Assembly: GCA_035279865.1 (NCBI GenBank)
Contig: DATEGY010000152.1
Location: 1 to 6,442 of the forward strand
DNA: 6,442 nucleotides
Reading direction: 5' to 3'
Source: 40CM-2-70-7 sp035279865
Lineage (GTDB): Bacteria > Gemmatimonadota > Gemmatimonadetes > Gemmatimonadales > GWC2-71-9
The notes below the pieces were generated by a model. It did no database searches. It was not told where the DNA came from and was given only the letters and a program-made list of their open reading frames with translations. Of the stretch, positions 1 through 6,018 are shown piece by piece. A program made the position numbers and the translations under genes. The stretch's first letter is position 1, and the number at the start of each line of letters is the position of its first letter.

Positions 1-865
1 CGACGGTGAGCACGTCGGGGAGACTCGCGCGGGCCGCAGCCACGGTTTCGGGCCCGGCGATGAGCTTGACCAGCCCCGCTCCCGCCGCCAGCGCGGCCCG
101 TGCGGCATGCAAAGCGGCACCGGACATCCCGGCGGCGCCTCCAATCACGGTGACGCGCCCACGATCCCCCTTGTGCATACGGGGCTCGAGCGGCGGGAGC
201 GTGCGGCCGGCCCAATGGTCGGTCACGAGCACCGGCCACGCGGGGTCCGCCGGCGGGAAGCCGATGTCCGCGACGACGATCTTGCCGCACCACTCGCGGG
301 CCAGGAGATGTCCGCGACGCGGGCCCCCGAAGGTGACCGTCACCTGGGCACGGAACGGCCCATGGGCATCCCCACTCGAGAGATCGAGCCCCGTCGGACC
401 GTCGACCGCCAGTACCGGTGCACCGTACCCCGCCATCTTCTGCGTCAGCGCCAGGACGTCCCCCCGCGCGGGCCCCGTCGCACCGGTGCCGAGCACGGCA
501 TCGATGAGCAACGCGGCGGCGGGCCAGGGCTCGCCCTCCTCCACTTCGGGAACGCCCTCGAGCCGTGCCAGGGCGCGGTTGGCGACTCCGTCGTCCGTCT
601 TCGGATCGAGGCCCGCGACCCAGACCGGAACCCGCAGGGCGTGGAGCGCGCGGGCCAGCACCCACCCGTCGCCACCATTGTTCCCCGCGCCGGCCACGAC
701 CAGAGCGCCGCGGCGGGCCACCTCCGGGAACTCCCGCAGAGCCACCGCCGCCACGGCGCGGCCCGCGGTTTCCATCAGCACCCGGCTCGGAATCTGGTGT
801 TGCGTCCGGGCGTTCCGGTCCCACAGCGCGGCTTCAGCCGCCGAGAGGACCGGTACCGGATTCAT
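1..865 (-). CDS. nnr: Bifunctional NAD(P)H-hydrate epimerase / ADP-dependent NAD(P)H-hydrate dehydratase, 3' end outside the window
   Basis: Repairs NADHX and NADPHX, the damaged hydrated forms of NAD(P)H: the N-terminal domain interconverts the R and S epimers and the C-terminal kinase-like domain dehydrates the S form using ADP. My translation shows 288 residues before the window ends. The YjeF_N epimerase domain covers about residues 5-215, with the loop AGAGNNGGDG (58-67), the acidic motif DAVLGTG (122-128) and VDGPTGLD (154-161). The dehydratase domain starts near residue 230 with HKGDRGRVTVIGG (231-243) and continues through GMSGAA and AALAAGAGLVKL (257-268). Fused Nnr proteins are usually about 500 residues, so roughly 200 are missing at the left. 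The ATG overlaps the amrB stop codon as ATGA, which fixes the start and points to translational coupling. The reading frame is uninterrupted. Identification is firm; activity of the dehydratase half cannot be judged because its catalytic region is not visible. Confidence 0.93.
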   Translation of the reverse strand, partial: MNPVPVLSAAEAALWDRNARTQHQIPSRVLMETAGRAVAAVALREFPEVARRGALVVAGAGNNGGDGWVLARALHALRVPVWVAGLDPKTDDGVANRALARLEGVPEVEEGEPWPAAALLIDAVLGTGATGPARGDVLALTQKMAGYGAPVLAVDGPTGLDLSSGDAHGPFRAQVTVTFGGPRRGHLLAREWCGKIVVADIGFPPADPAWPVLVTDHWAGRTLPPLEPRMHKGDRGRVTVIGGAAGMSGAALHAARAALAAGAGLVKLIAGPETVAAARASLPDVLTV

Positions 866-1689
866 GGAATCACCACGCCGGCGTACCCTACCACCGAACT
901 TTCATCGAGTGTCACCCATCCCGAATGCCGGTAATCCACGACGTCCGCCCGGCTGGCGCCGAGTGACTTCGCCGCCGCGAGCACCGCGGCGACGGGGGCG
1001 CGGCCGCACATCGTGATGCCGTCCCGGTGGCACCGCCGGAGCAGTTCCTCTCCATCCAGCTGCTGCACCGCGCCCAAGGCCTGCGCGTCCTTGATCTCGG
1101 CGGTGCTGGCCGGCTCATAGTGTGAGAGATCGCTCGACGCCAGGAGCAATACCGGTTCCCGGGAGGCGCGCACAACCTTCGCCAGAGCTTCCCCGAGCGT
1201 CCGGCACGATTCCCAGTCATCCCAGGCGAGGACCAGGGGCACGATGCGAGTGTTGGGTGCGAGGAACTGAATGAACGGGAGCTCCACTTCGACCGCATGC
1301 TCATCCTGGTGCGCGAGGTGATCCACGGACACCAGCGGGCAGGCGTCGAGCAGCGCCTGCGAGAGCCCCGCGTCCACCGCGACGTCCCCGAGCGGCGTCT
1401 CGAAAACCCCGCTCTCCCAGAGCGATGCGCCTCCCGGAGACCGCGACAAACCGGTGTGGTTGGGGGCGACGACGATCACGAGGGGGGGCATTCGCACCCG
1501 GGCAAAGGTGTGCGCGGCGGTGACACCGGAGTAGAGATACCCCGCGTGGGGAACGATCGCCGCGCGAGCGGCGGCGGGGTGCGCAATGGAGGCCAGGGGA
1601 CTCATCAGGTCCCGCACGGCGCGCTCGAGCTCGGAAGAGGTGCCGGGGTAAAAGCGGCCCGAGACCGCCCCCTTCCTCCGGGCGTTTAC
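862..1689 (-). CDS. amrB: AmrB / MEMO1-family protein (AmmeMemoRadiSam system protein B), start codon non-standard
   Basis: A member of the MEMO family, related to extradiol dioxygenases and to human MEMO1; the bacterial role is not established. Counting from the GTA at 1689 gives 275 residues, the usual family size. The N-terminal family signature GAVSGRFYP is at 7-15. The conserved pocket residues are present: His48 in IVPHAGYLYSG, His78 in APNHTG, the HEVE-like segment DEHAVEVELPF (129-139), His190 in SSDLSHYEP and Cys228 in MCGRAP. The two early histidines and the cysteine correspond to the reported metal-binding trio of human MEMO1 (His49, His81, Cys244). The frame stays open upstream to an ATG at 1920, but that extension is low-complexity Arg-rich shadow sequence inside the preceding gene. 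No ATG, GTG or TTG lies near the expected N-terminus; GTA at 1689 is my best placement, because it overlaps the preceding stop as GTAA. AmrA (AMMECR1) and the radical SAM partner are not in the window. The family call is strong, the start is not. Confidence 0.88.
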   Translation of the reverse strand, partial: VNARRKGAVSGRFYPGTSSELERAVRDLMSPLASIAHPAAARAAIVPHAGYLYSGVTAAHTFARVRMPPLVIVVAPNHTGLSRSPGGASLWESGVFETPLGDVAVDAGLSQALLDACPLVSVDHLAHQDEHAVEVELPFIQFLAPNTRIVPLVLAWDDWESCRTLGEALAKVVRASREPVLLLASSDLSHYEPASTAEIKDAQALGAVQQLDGEELLRRCHRDGITMCGRAPVAAVLAAAKSLGASRADVVDYRHSGWVTLDESSVVGYAGVVIP

Positions 1690-2093
1690 TGCGCGCTTCC
1701 CCCGGTCAGTCCGGGCCAGGCGTAGCCGGCCCGGAGCGCGTCCGCGAACTCGTACACCCCTTCGAAATCTTCGACTTTGTCGGAGGGCTGCCGGGCCAGG
1801 AGCCCGACGTCGATCAGCAGAAATACCATGCGGCCGATGTCGGCCGTACTGCGGATGCCCCAGAACGCGAGCACCTCTCCCGCCAGGAGGCCGAACTGCT
1901 CGAGCGCGAAATCCCGGCACGCCCAGGCCAGCTCGCCCCCGGAGAGGTGGCGGCGCGCCGGGAGCCGGCCCTGCGCGAACTCCAGCGCCGCGAGCACGAA
2001 CAGGTACGCGCGCTCGTGATACGCCCCGTCCTCCGCGCGGATGCGCGCGAACGCGGCGTCGAGCGTGGTGGGCTCGCGGTTCGGCTCAGACAT
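1686..2093 (-). CDS. Conserved protein of unknown function, Minf_1886 / TIGR04138-like family
   Basis: A 135-residue protein whose function is not known. It matches, from memory, the small Minf_1886 family (TIGR04138) seen in Planctomycetes, Verrucomicrobia, Gemmatimonadota and similar groups. Recognisable conserved blocks are RAYLFVLAALEF (28-39), RRHLSGGEL (47-55), FALEQFG (62-68), VLAFWGIRSTADIG (74-87), MVFLLIDVGLL (89-99) and DFEGVYEFADAL (109-120). It looks soluble and mostly helical, with no signal peptide or membrane segment, and no obvious catalytic motif. The ATG lies 8 nt inside the end of glyA, and the TAA stop overlaps the likely start of amrB, so it appears translationally tied to both. 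The visible protein is close to full family length and uninterrupted. Family assignment is by motif pattern only and a profile search would settle it. Confidence 0.84.
   Translation of the reverse strand: MSEPNREPTTLDAAFARIRAEDGAYHERAYLFVLAALEFAQGRLPARRHLSGGELAWACRDFALEQFGLLAGEVLAFWGIRSTADIGRMVFLLIDVGLLARQPSDKVEDFEGVYEFADALRAGYAWPGLTGGSAQ
1698..1703 (-). promoter_or_regulatory. Possible Shine-Dalgarno sequence for amrB
   Basis: GGGGGA on the minus strand lies 8 nt upstream of the GTA codon at 1689, a normal distance for a ribosome binding site, inside the end of the preceding gene. It supports initiation near 1689 despite the missing standard start codon. A stronger purine match, GGAGGA at 1679-1674, lies 8 nt before a GTC codon (1665) that is also not a standard start, so the ribosome entry point remains open. 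In GC-rich DNA such purine runs can occur by chance. Confidence 0.35.
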
Positions 2094-3357
2094 GCGCCGG
2101 TTCCCGCCGGTGGGCGTACAGGGGGAATGCGTCGGTCAGCTCGCGCACCTGGCCCTTCACCCGCGCCAGGGTCGCATCGTCCTTCCCCGTCAGCACCGTG
2201 TCGATCAACTCGGCCACCCGGCCGCACTCCGCTTCCTTGAAGCCCCGCGTCGTGACCGCGGGCGTGCCGAGGCGGATGCCCGAGGTGACGAACGGGGACT
2301 GCGGGTCACCCGGGATGGTGTTCTTGTTCACGGTGATCCCCGCCCGGTCGAGCAGCTGCTCGGCTTCCTTGCCCGTCAGGTTCTTGGGACGCAGGTCCAC
2401 CAGCATCAAGTGCGTGTCGGTGCCGCCCGACACGATGGCGTAGCCGCGCGCCACCATCGCCTTCGCGAGGGCCTGCGCGTTCCGGACCACCTGGGCCGCG
2501 TAGTCCTTGAACGACGGCTGCAGCGCCTCCGCGAACGAGACCGCCTTCGCGGCGATGACGTGCTCGAGAGGACCGCCCTGCGTGCCGGGGAAGACCCACT
2601 TGTCGACGGCCTTGGCGAGATCGGCCCGGCAGAGGATCATGCCGCCCCGGGGACCCCGGAGCGTCTTGTGCGTCGTCGTGGTGACGATCTGGGCGTGCGG
2701 CACCGGCGACGGATGGACGCCACCGGCCACGAGTCCGGCGAAGTGCGACATGTCCACGAGGAACGTGGCGCCGACCTCGTCCGCGACGGCGCGGAGCACC
2801 GGAAAGTCGATCACCCGCGCGTACGCGCTCCCGCCCGCGATCACCAGCTTGGGGCGCTCCTTCCGGGCAAGGTCACGCACCTGATCGTAATCGATGCGCC
2901 CGGTGTCCTCCCGGACGCCGTACTGCACGGCCCGGAAGATCGATCCCGAGAAGTTGACCGATGCGCCGTGCGTCAGGTGCCCGCCGTGCGGGAGGGCCAA
3001 TCCCATCAGGGTCTCCCCCGCCCTCAGCACGGCGAGGTAGGCGGCCATGTTGGCCTGCGCCCCCGAATGGGGTTGGACATTCGCGTGCTCGGCGCCGAAG
3101 ATCTGCTTGGCGCGGTCGATGGCCAGCTGCTCGACCTCGTCCACCACCTCGCACCCGCCGTAATACCGCTTCCGGGGCACGCCTTCGGCGTACTTGTTGG
3201 TGAGGGCGGTGCCCATCGCTTCCAGCACGGCGATGGACACGAAATTCTCACTCGCGATCAGCTCGAGGCCGTGCTCCTGCCGGTCCACTTCCCGCTTGAT
3301 GAGGGCGTGGATCTGGGGATCGACTTCTCGCAGCGGAGCCCGGCGGTCAGTCGTCAC
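2086..3357 (-). CDS. glyA: Serine hydroxymethyltransferase
   Basis: PLP-dependent cytosolic enzyme that converts serine and tetrahydrofolate to glycine and 5,10-methylene-tetrahydrofolate, the main one-carbon source. From the GTG at 3357 it has 423 residues, the normal length. Visible signatures are LELIASENF (31-39), NKYAEGVPRKRYYGG (54-68), QPHSGAQANMAAY (95-107), HGGHLTHGA (124-132), VDMSHFAGLVAGG (201-213), the PLP-lysine motif TTTTHKTLRGPRGG with Lys231, FPGTQGGP (256-263) and the late GIRLGTPAVTTRGF. The frame is open upstream to 3588, but the extra residues are shadow sequence inside rpiB and bear no resemblance to SHMT. GTG is chosen because it places the conserved LREVDPQI start region correctly and overlaps the rpiB stop by 11 nt; a GGAG lies 10 nt before it. 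The rpiB-glyA order is found in many bacteria. All key residues are present. Confidence 0.98.
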   Translation of the reverse strand: MTTDRRAPLREVDPQIHALIKREVDRQEHGLELIASENFVSIAVLEAMGTALTNKYAEGVPRKRYYGGCEVVDEVEQLAIDRAKQIFGAEHANVQPHSGAQANMAAYLAVLRAGETLMGLALPHGGHLTHGASVNFSGSIFRAVQYGVREDTGRIDYDQVRDLARKERPKLVIAGGSAYARVIDFPVLRAVADEVGATFLVDMSHFAGLVAGGVHPSPVPHAQIVTTTTHKTLRGPRGGMILCRADLAKAVDKWVFPGTQGGPLEHVIAAKAVSFAEALQPSFKDYAAQVVRNAQALAKAMVARGYAIVSGGTDTHLMLVDLRPKNLTGKEAEQLLDRAGITVNKNTIPGDPQSPFVTSGIRLGTPAVTTRGFKEAECGRVAELIDTVLTGKDDATLARVKGQVRELTDAFPLYAHRREPAHV

Positions 3358-3790
3358 GCTCGATCTTCTCCACCCGGCGTTCGTGGCGTCCTCCCTCGAA
3401 GGGTGTGTCGAGGAAGGTGTGCAGGATATCCATCGCCTGCTGGTCACTGGTGAACCGGGACGGCAATACCAGAATGTTGGCGTCGTTGTGCTTTCGCGAA
3501 AGCGCCGCGATTTCCGGGGTCCAGACCACGGCGGCCCGGACCTGGGGGAACCGGTTGGCCACGTAGGACATACCCAGCCCGGTGCCACAGGTCAGGATCC
3601 CGCGTTTGGCCACACCTTCACTCACCGCCTCGGCCACCGGCTTGCCGTAGTCCGGAAAATCGTCGGCCGGGTCGAGCCGGACGGGACCCGCATCCACGGG
3701 CTCGTAGCCCAGACGTGTGAGCTCGGTCTTGAGCTTCTCTTTCAGCTCGAATCCGGCGTGGTCGGCGCCGACCCAGATCTTCTCAGACAA
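3347..3790 (-). CDS. rpiB: Ribose-5-phosphate isomerase B
   Basis: Interconverts ribulose 5-phosphate and ribose 5-phosphate in the non-oxidative pentose phosphate pathway; a soluble RpiB/LacAB-family enzyme. The 147 residues match family length. It opens with KIWVGADHAGFELKEKL (4-20), has DDFPDYGKPVAEAV (43-56), the active-site loop GILTCGTGLGMSYVANR (64-80) with Cys68 as the likely catalytic base, and RKHNDANILVLPSR (99-112), and ends with the typical FEGGRHERRVEKI. It starts at a TTG codon (3790-3788), eight nucleotides inside the leucine dehydrogenase gene; an AAGGTGAG about 10 nt upstream is a reasonable ribosome site. Its end overlaps glyA by 11 nt. Allose-6-phosphate isomerase is the alternative within the family, but the glyA neighbour and lack of sugar-uptake genes favour the housekeeping role. 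A 14-bp palindrome lies within the gene at the LSRKH codons. Confidence 0.96.
   Translation of the reverse strand: MSEKIWVGADHAGFELKEKLKTELTRLGYEPVDAGPVRLDPADDFPDYGKPVAEAVSEGVAKRGILTCGTGLGMSYVANRFPQVRAAVVWTPEIAALSRKHNDANILVLPSRFTSDQQAMDILHTFLDTPFEGGRHERRVEKIERDD
3490..3503. repeat. 14-bp perfect palindrome within rpiB
   Basis: GCTTTCGCGAAAGC reads the same on both strands. It falls on the codons for LSRKH in rpiB, so part of it is set by protein sequence. It shares the half-site CTTTCGCG with the dyad at 4923-4939. Whether any protein binds it is unknown. Confidence 0.5.
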
Positions 3791-4856
3791 AGTTCTGTCT
3801 CACCTTGGCCACCGCGGCGATCCGCTGCTCGGCCAGCCGGTCGGCCGCCTTGTACGACGGGATCTTTTCCTCGCCCGCGATCTCGAACACCCGGAGGATG
3901 GTGTCGTAGATCTCCCCGGCCTTGGCGCGCGCCCGCTCCAGGGACCAGTCGTGCAGCTCGGCGTTCACGTTGATCAACCCGCCGCCGTTGATCACGTAGT
4001 CGGGCGCATAGACGATCCCCCGCCGCTCCAGCTCGTCGCCATGCCGGTCTTCGGCCAGGACGTTGTTCGCGGCTCCGGCGACGATCGCCACCTTGAACTT
4101 GGGGATGGTCTCGTCGTTGATCACCGCGCCCAGCGCGCACGGTGCGAAGATATCGGCCTTCTGGCCGAAGATCTCGTCGGTGCCCACCGCCGTCGCGCCG
4201 AAGTCCTGCGTCACCGTCTTCACCCGCTGCGCGTCGATGTCGGTCACGATGAGCTTGGCGCCTTCTTCGTGGAGATGCTTGCAGAGGTAGTACCCGACGT
4301 GGCCGCACCCCTGCAAGGCCACCGTCTTGCCGGACAATGCATCCGACCCCCACCGGTGCTTGGCGGCCGCTTTCATGCCGCGGTACGTGCCGTACGCGGT
4401 CACGGGGGACGGATCACCGGACTTGCCGAGCAATCCCGTCACATGCGTGGTCTCGGTACGGATGAACTCCATGTCCGCCGTCGAGGTCCCGACGTCTTCG
4501 GCCGTGATGTACCGGCCGCCGAGGGATTCGACGTGCCGGCCATGGACGCGGAAGAGGGGTTCGCGCTTGGTGGTCTTGTTGTCTCCGATGATGACGCTCT
4601 TCCCGCCGCCCAGGTTCAGCCCCGCCACCGCCGCCTTGTACGTCATGCCGCGGGACAGCCGGAGCGCGTCGGTCAACGCGGCCTGATCGGACGTGTAGTT
4701 CCAGAATCTCGTCCCGCCGAGCGCCGGGCCCAGCGTGGTGTCGTGGATCGCGATGATGCCGCGGTATCCGGTCGAGGGCTCGTAAAAAAAACTCACCTGC
4801 TCGTGGCTGTGCTCGCCGAGCGACGTGAAGAGGCCGGGCGAACGGGAATCAGTCAT
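3783..4856 (-). CDS. Leucine (branched-chain amino acid) dehydrogenase, Glu/Leu/Phe/Val dehydrogenase family
   Basis: NAD-dependent oxidative deamination of leucine, valine or isoleucine to the 2-oxo acid plus ammonia, reversible in principle. With the ATG at 4856 it has 357 residues, close to the usual 360-370. The substrate domain shows HDTTLGPALGGTR (38-50), MTYKAAVAGLNLGGGK (71-86) with the substrate-binding Lys74 and catalytic Lys86, and RYITAEDVGTS (115-125) with Asp121. The Rossmann domain has QGCGHVGYYLCKHL (182-195) and an acidic Asp206 that favours NAD over NADP. EDRHGDEL and VYAPDYVINGGGLINV near the C-terminus are typical of leucine rather than glutamate dehydrogenases. Phenylalanine or valine preference cannot be excluded. 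The frame extends upstream to 4910, but the ATG at 4856 fits the family start and overlaps the acyl-CoA dehydrogenase stop by 8 nt. An 8-base T run at codons 22-25 is odd for so GC-rich a gene. The acyl-CoA neighbours fit branched-chain amino acid breakdown. Confidence 0.93.
   Translation of the reverse strand: MTDSRSPGLFTSLGEHSHEQVSFFYEPSTGYRGIIAIHDTTLGPALGGTRFWNYTSDQAALTDALRLSRGMTYKAAVAGLNLGGGKSVIIGDNKTTKREPLFRVHGRHVESLGGRYITAEDVGTSTADMEFIRTETTHVTGLLGKSGDPSPVTAYGTYRGMKAAAKHRWGSDALSGKTVALQGCGHVGYYLCKHLHEEGAKLIVTDIDAQRVKTVTQDFGATAVGTDEIFGQKADIFAPCALGAVINDETIPKFKVAIVAGAANNVLAEDRHGDELERRGIVYAPDYVINGGGLINVNAELHDWSLERARAKAGEIYDTILRVFEIAGEEKIPSYKAADRLAEQRIAAVAKVRQNFV
4784..4791 (-). repeat. Eight-base homopolymer (T on the coding strand) early in the leucine dehydrogenase gene
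   Basis: The coding strand reads TTTTTTTT across codons 22-25 (Ser-Phe-Phe-Tyr). It uses TTT twice where this GC-rich window generally prefers TTC. Such runs are prone to slippage in replication, transcription or sequencing, although the frame here is intact on both sides. Confidence 0.6.
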
Positions 4857-6018
4857 GGCGGGTGAGCCCCCGGGCGATGATGAGACGCTGGATTTCACTC
4901 GTACCCTCATATATCTCGGTGACTTTCGCGTCGCGAAAGAGTTTTTCGACGGGGAAGTCGCGCATGTACCCGTACCCCCCCAAGAGCTGGACCGCCTGGG
5001 TCGTCACCCACATCGCGGTCTCCGATGCGAACAGCTTGGCCATGCTCGCCTGGACCGTCACGTCCTGGCCGGCGTCCTTCGCGGCTGCGGCCTGGTGGGT
5101 CAGCGCCCGCGCCGCGGCGATGCGGGTCCCCATGTCGGCGAGCTTGAACTGCACCGCTTCGAACGCCTCGAGCGGCTGGTCGAACTGCTTCCGCTCGGCG
5201 CAGTACCGGACGGACAGCTCGAGCGCCCGGCGGGCGATCCCCACCGCCTGCGTGGCGATGCCGAGCCGGCCCGCCACCAGGCCCTCCATGGAGTAGACGA
5301 ACCCCATGCCTTCGTCACCCAGCAGGGCATCCGCGGGGAGCCGCACATTCTCGAGCTCGATACCGGCGGTATTGGACGCGCGCAGGCCCATCTTGTCCTC
5401 GGCCCGAGCCGCCCGGTACCCCGGTGTCTTGGTCGGCACGATGAACGTCGAAATCCCCTTCGCGCCTTTGCGCGCCTCCGGCCGGTCGGTCCGCACCATG
5501 ACCATCATGACGTCGGCGGTGCCGCCGTTCGTGGCCCACGCCTTGGTGCCGTTCAGCACCCAGCCCTCGCCGTCCCGGACGGCCTGGGCCCGGAGCGACG
5601 CCGCGTCAGAGCCGGCATCCGGCTCGGAGAGGGCAAAACCCGCCAGGACCTCGCCGCGCGCCATGGGCTTGAGCCAGCGTTCGCGCTGTGCCGGGGTCCC
5701 GTGGCGCAGCAACATCGTGGTGGGGATGGCACAATGAATGGAGACCGACACCGCCAGGCTTGCATCGGCGGCCGCGATCTCCTCGAGCGCCATCAAGTAC
5801 GTCGTCGTGTCCAGACCAAGGCCGTCTTCCGATTCGGGCGTGGCGATCCCCATGAACCCGAGCTTGCCCAGCTCGTCGATGACGTCCCGGGCGAAGTGGT
5901 GCGTGCGGTCCCATTCCGCGGCGTGCGGCTCGATGTGCGCCCGGGCGAACTCGCGCGCCAGCGCGACGATCTCCCTCCGCGCTTCGGTCACGTCGGGATG
6001 GTCAACCGCGGTAGTCAT
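4849..6018 (-). CDS. Acyl-CoA dehydrogenase, short-chain/branched-chain type
   Basis: FAD enzyme that introduces the alpha-beta double bond into acyl-CoA and passes electrons to electron-transfer flavoprotein. The 389 residues match the family. Order of landmarks: helical N-terminal domain (about 8-120, with AREFARAHIEPHAAEWD), the flavin/substrate signature FALSEPDAGSD (128-138), GTKAWATNG (157-165), the C-terminal helical domain from about 235 with ERKQFDQPLEAFEAVQFKLADM, GGYGYMRDFPVEKLFRDAK (347-365), and the catalytic base Glu371 in IYEGTSEIQR. Glu at this position in the YEGT motif is the arrangement of short- and medium-chain and short/branched enzymes; isovaleryl-CoA dehydrogenase places it elsewhere. 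That makes butyryl-CoA or 2-methyl-branched acyl-CoA likely substrates, though sequence alone does not decide. The ATG at 6018 overlaps the upstream dehydrogenase by 17 nt; a GTG at codon 10 is a less likely alternative. Electron-transfer flavoprotein genes are not in the window. Confidence 0.95.
   Translation of the reverse strand: MTTAVDHPDVTEARREIVALAREFARAHIEPHAAEWDRTHHFARDVIDELGKLGFMGIATPESEDGLGLDTTTYLMALEEIAAADASLAVSVSIHCAIPTTMLLRHGTPAQRERWLKPMARGEVLAGFALSEPDAGSDAASLRAQAVRDGEGWVLNGTKAWATNGGTADVMMVMVRTDRPEARKGAKGISTFIVPTKTPGYRAARAEDKMGLRASNTAGIELENVRLPADALLGDEGMGFVYSMEGLVAGRLGIATQAVGIARRALELSVRYCAERKQFDQPLEAFEAVQFKLADMGTRIAAARALTHQAAAAKDAGQDVTVQASMAKLFASETAMWVTTQAVQLLGGYGYMRDFPVEKLFRDAKVTEIYEGTSEIQRLIIARGLTRHD
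4923..4939. repeat. 17-bp inverted repeat near the end of the acyl-CoA dehydrogenase gene
   Basis: CTTTCGCG and CGCGAAAG flank a single central base, giving 8-bp perfect arms. A one-base centre cannot form a normal hairpin loop, so a duplex binding site for a dimeric protein would be the more natural reading than a terminator. It lies 66 nt upstream of the leucine dehydrogenase ATG, inside the FRDAK codons of the acyl-CoA dehydrogenase. A chance product of conserved codons is equally possible. Confidence 0.45.

Noticed and set aside
6..1016. 336-codon open frame on the plus strand at the left edge
   Set aside because: It is Ala/Pro/Arg/Ser-rich low-complexity translation lying opposite nnr and the end of amrB; the minus strand explains the region.
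1482..1488. Seven-base G run in the amrB region as a slippage site
   Set aside because: It encodes Met-Pro-Pro in a GC-rich gene where such runs are expected, and it is shorter than the T tract noted elsewhere.
1690..1920. N-terminal extension of AmrB to the ATG at 1920
   Set aside because: The added 77 residues are Arg-rich shadow of the Minf_1886-like gene, and MEMO proteins start just before the GRFYP motif.
2041..3453. 470-codon open frame on the plus strand opposite glyA
   Set aside because: It is the antisense shadow of glyA in GC-rich DNA; the translation is Arg/His/Gly-rich with no recognisable motif.
3358..3588. N-terminal extension of SHMT to an upstream start
   Set aside because: The extra 77 residues are rpiB read in another frame and do not resemble SHMT; the GTG at 3357 gives the normal length.
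3717..4865. 382-codon open frame on the plus strand opposite leucine dehydrogenase
   Set aside because: Antisense shadow; the minus strand gene has every expected catalytic motif.
4857..4910. Upstream start of leucine dehydrogenase at 4910
   Set aside because: It adds 18 Ser-rich residues encoded within the acyl-CoA dehydrogenase end; the ATG at 4856 fits the family length and the overlap pattern.
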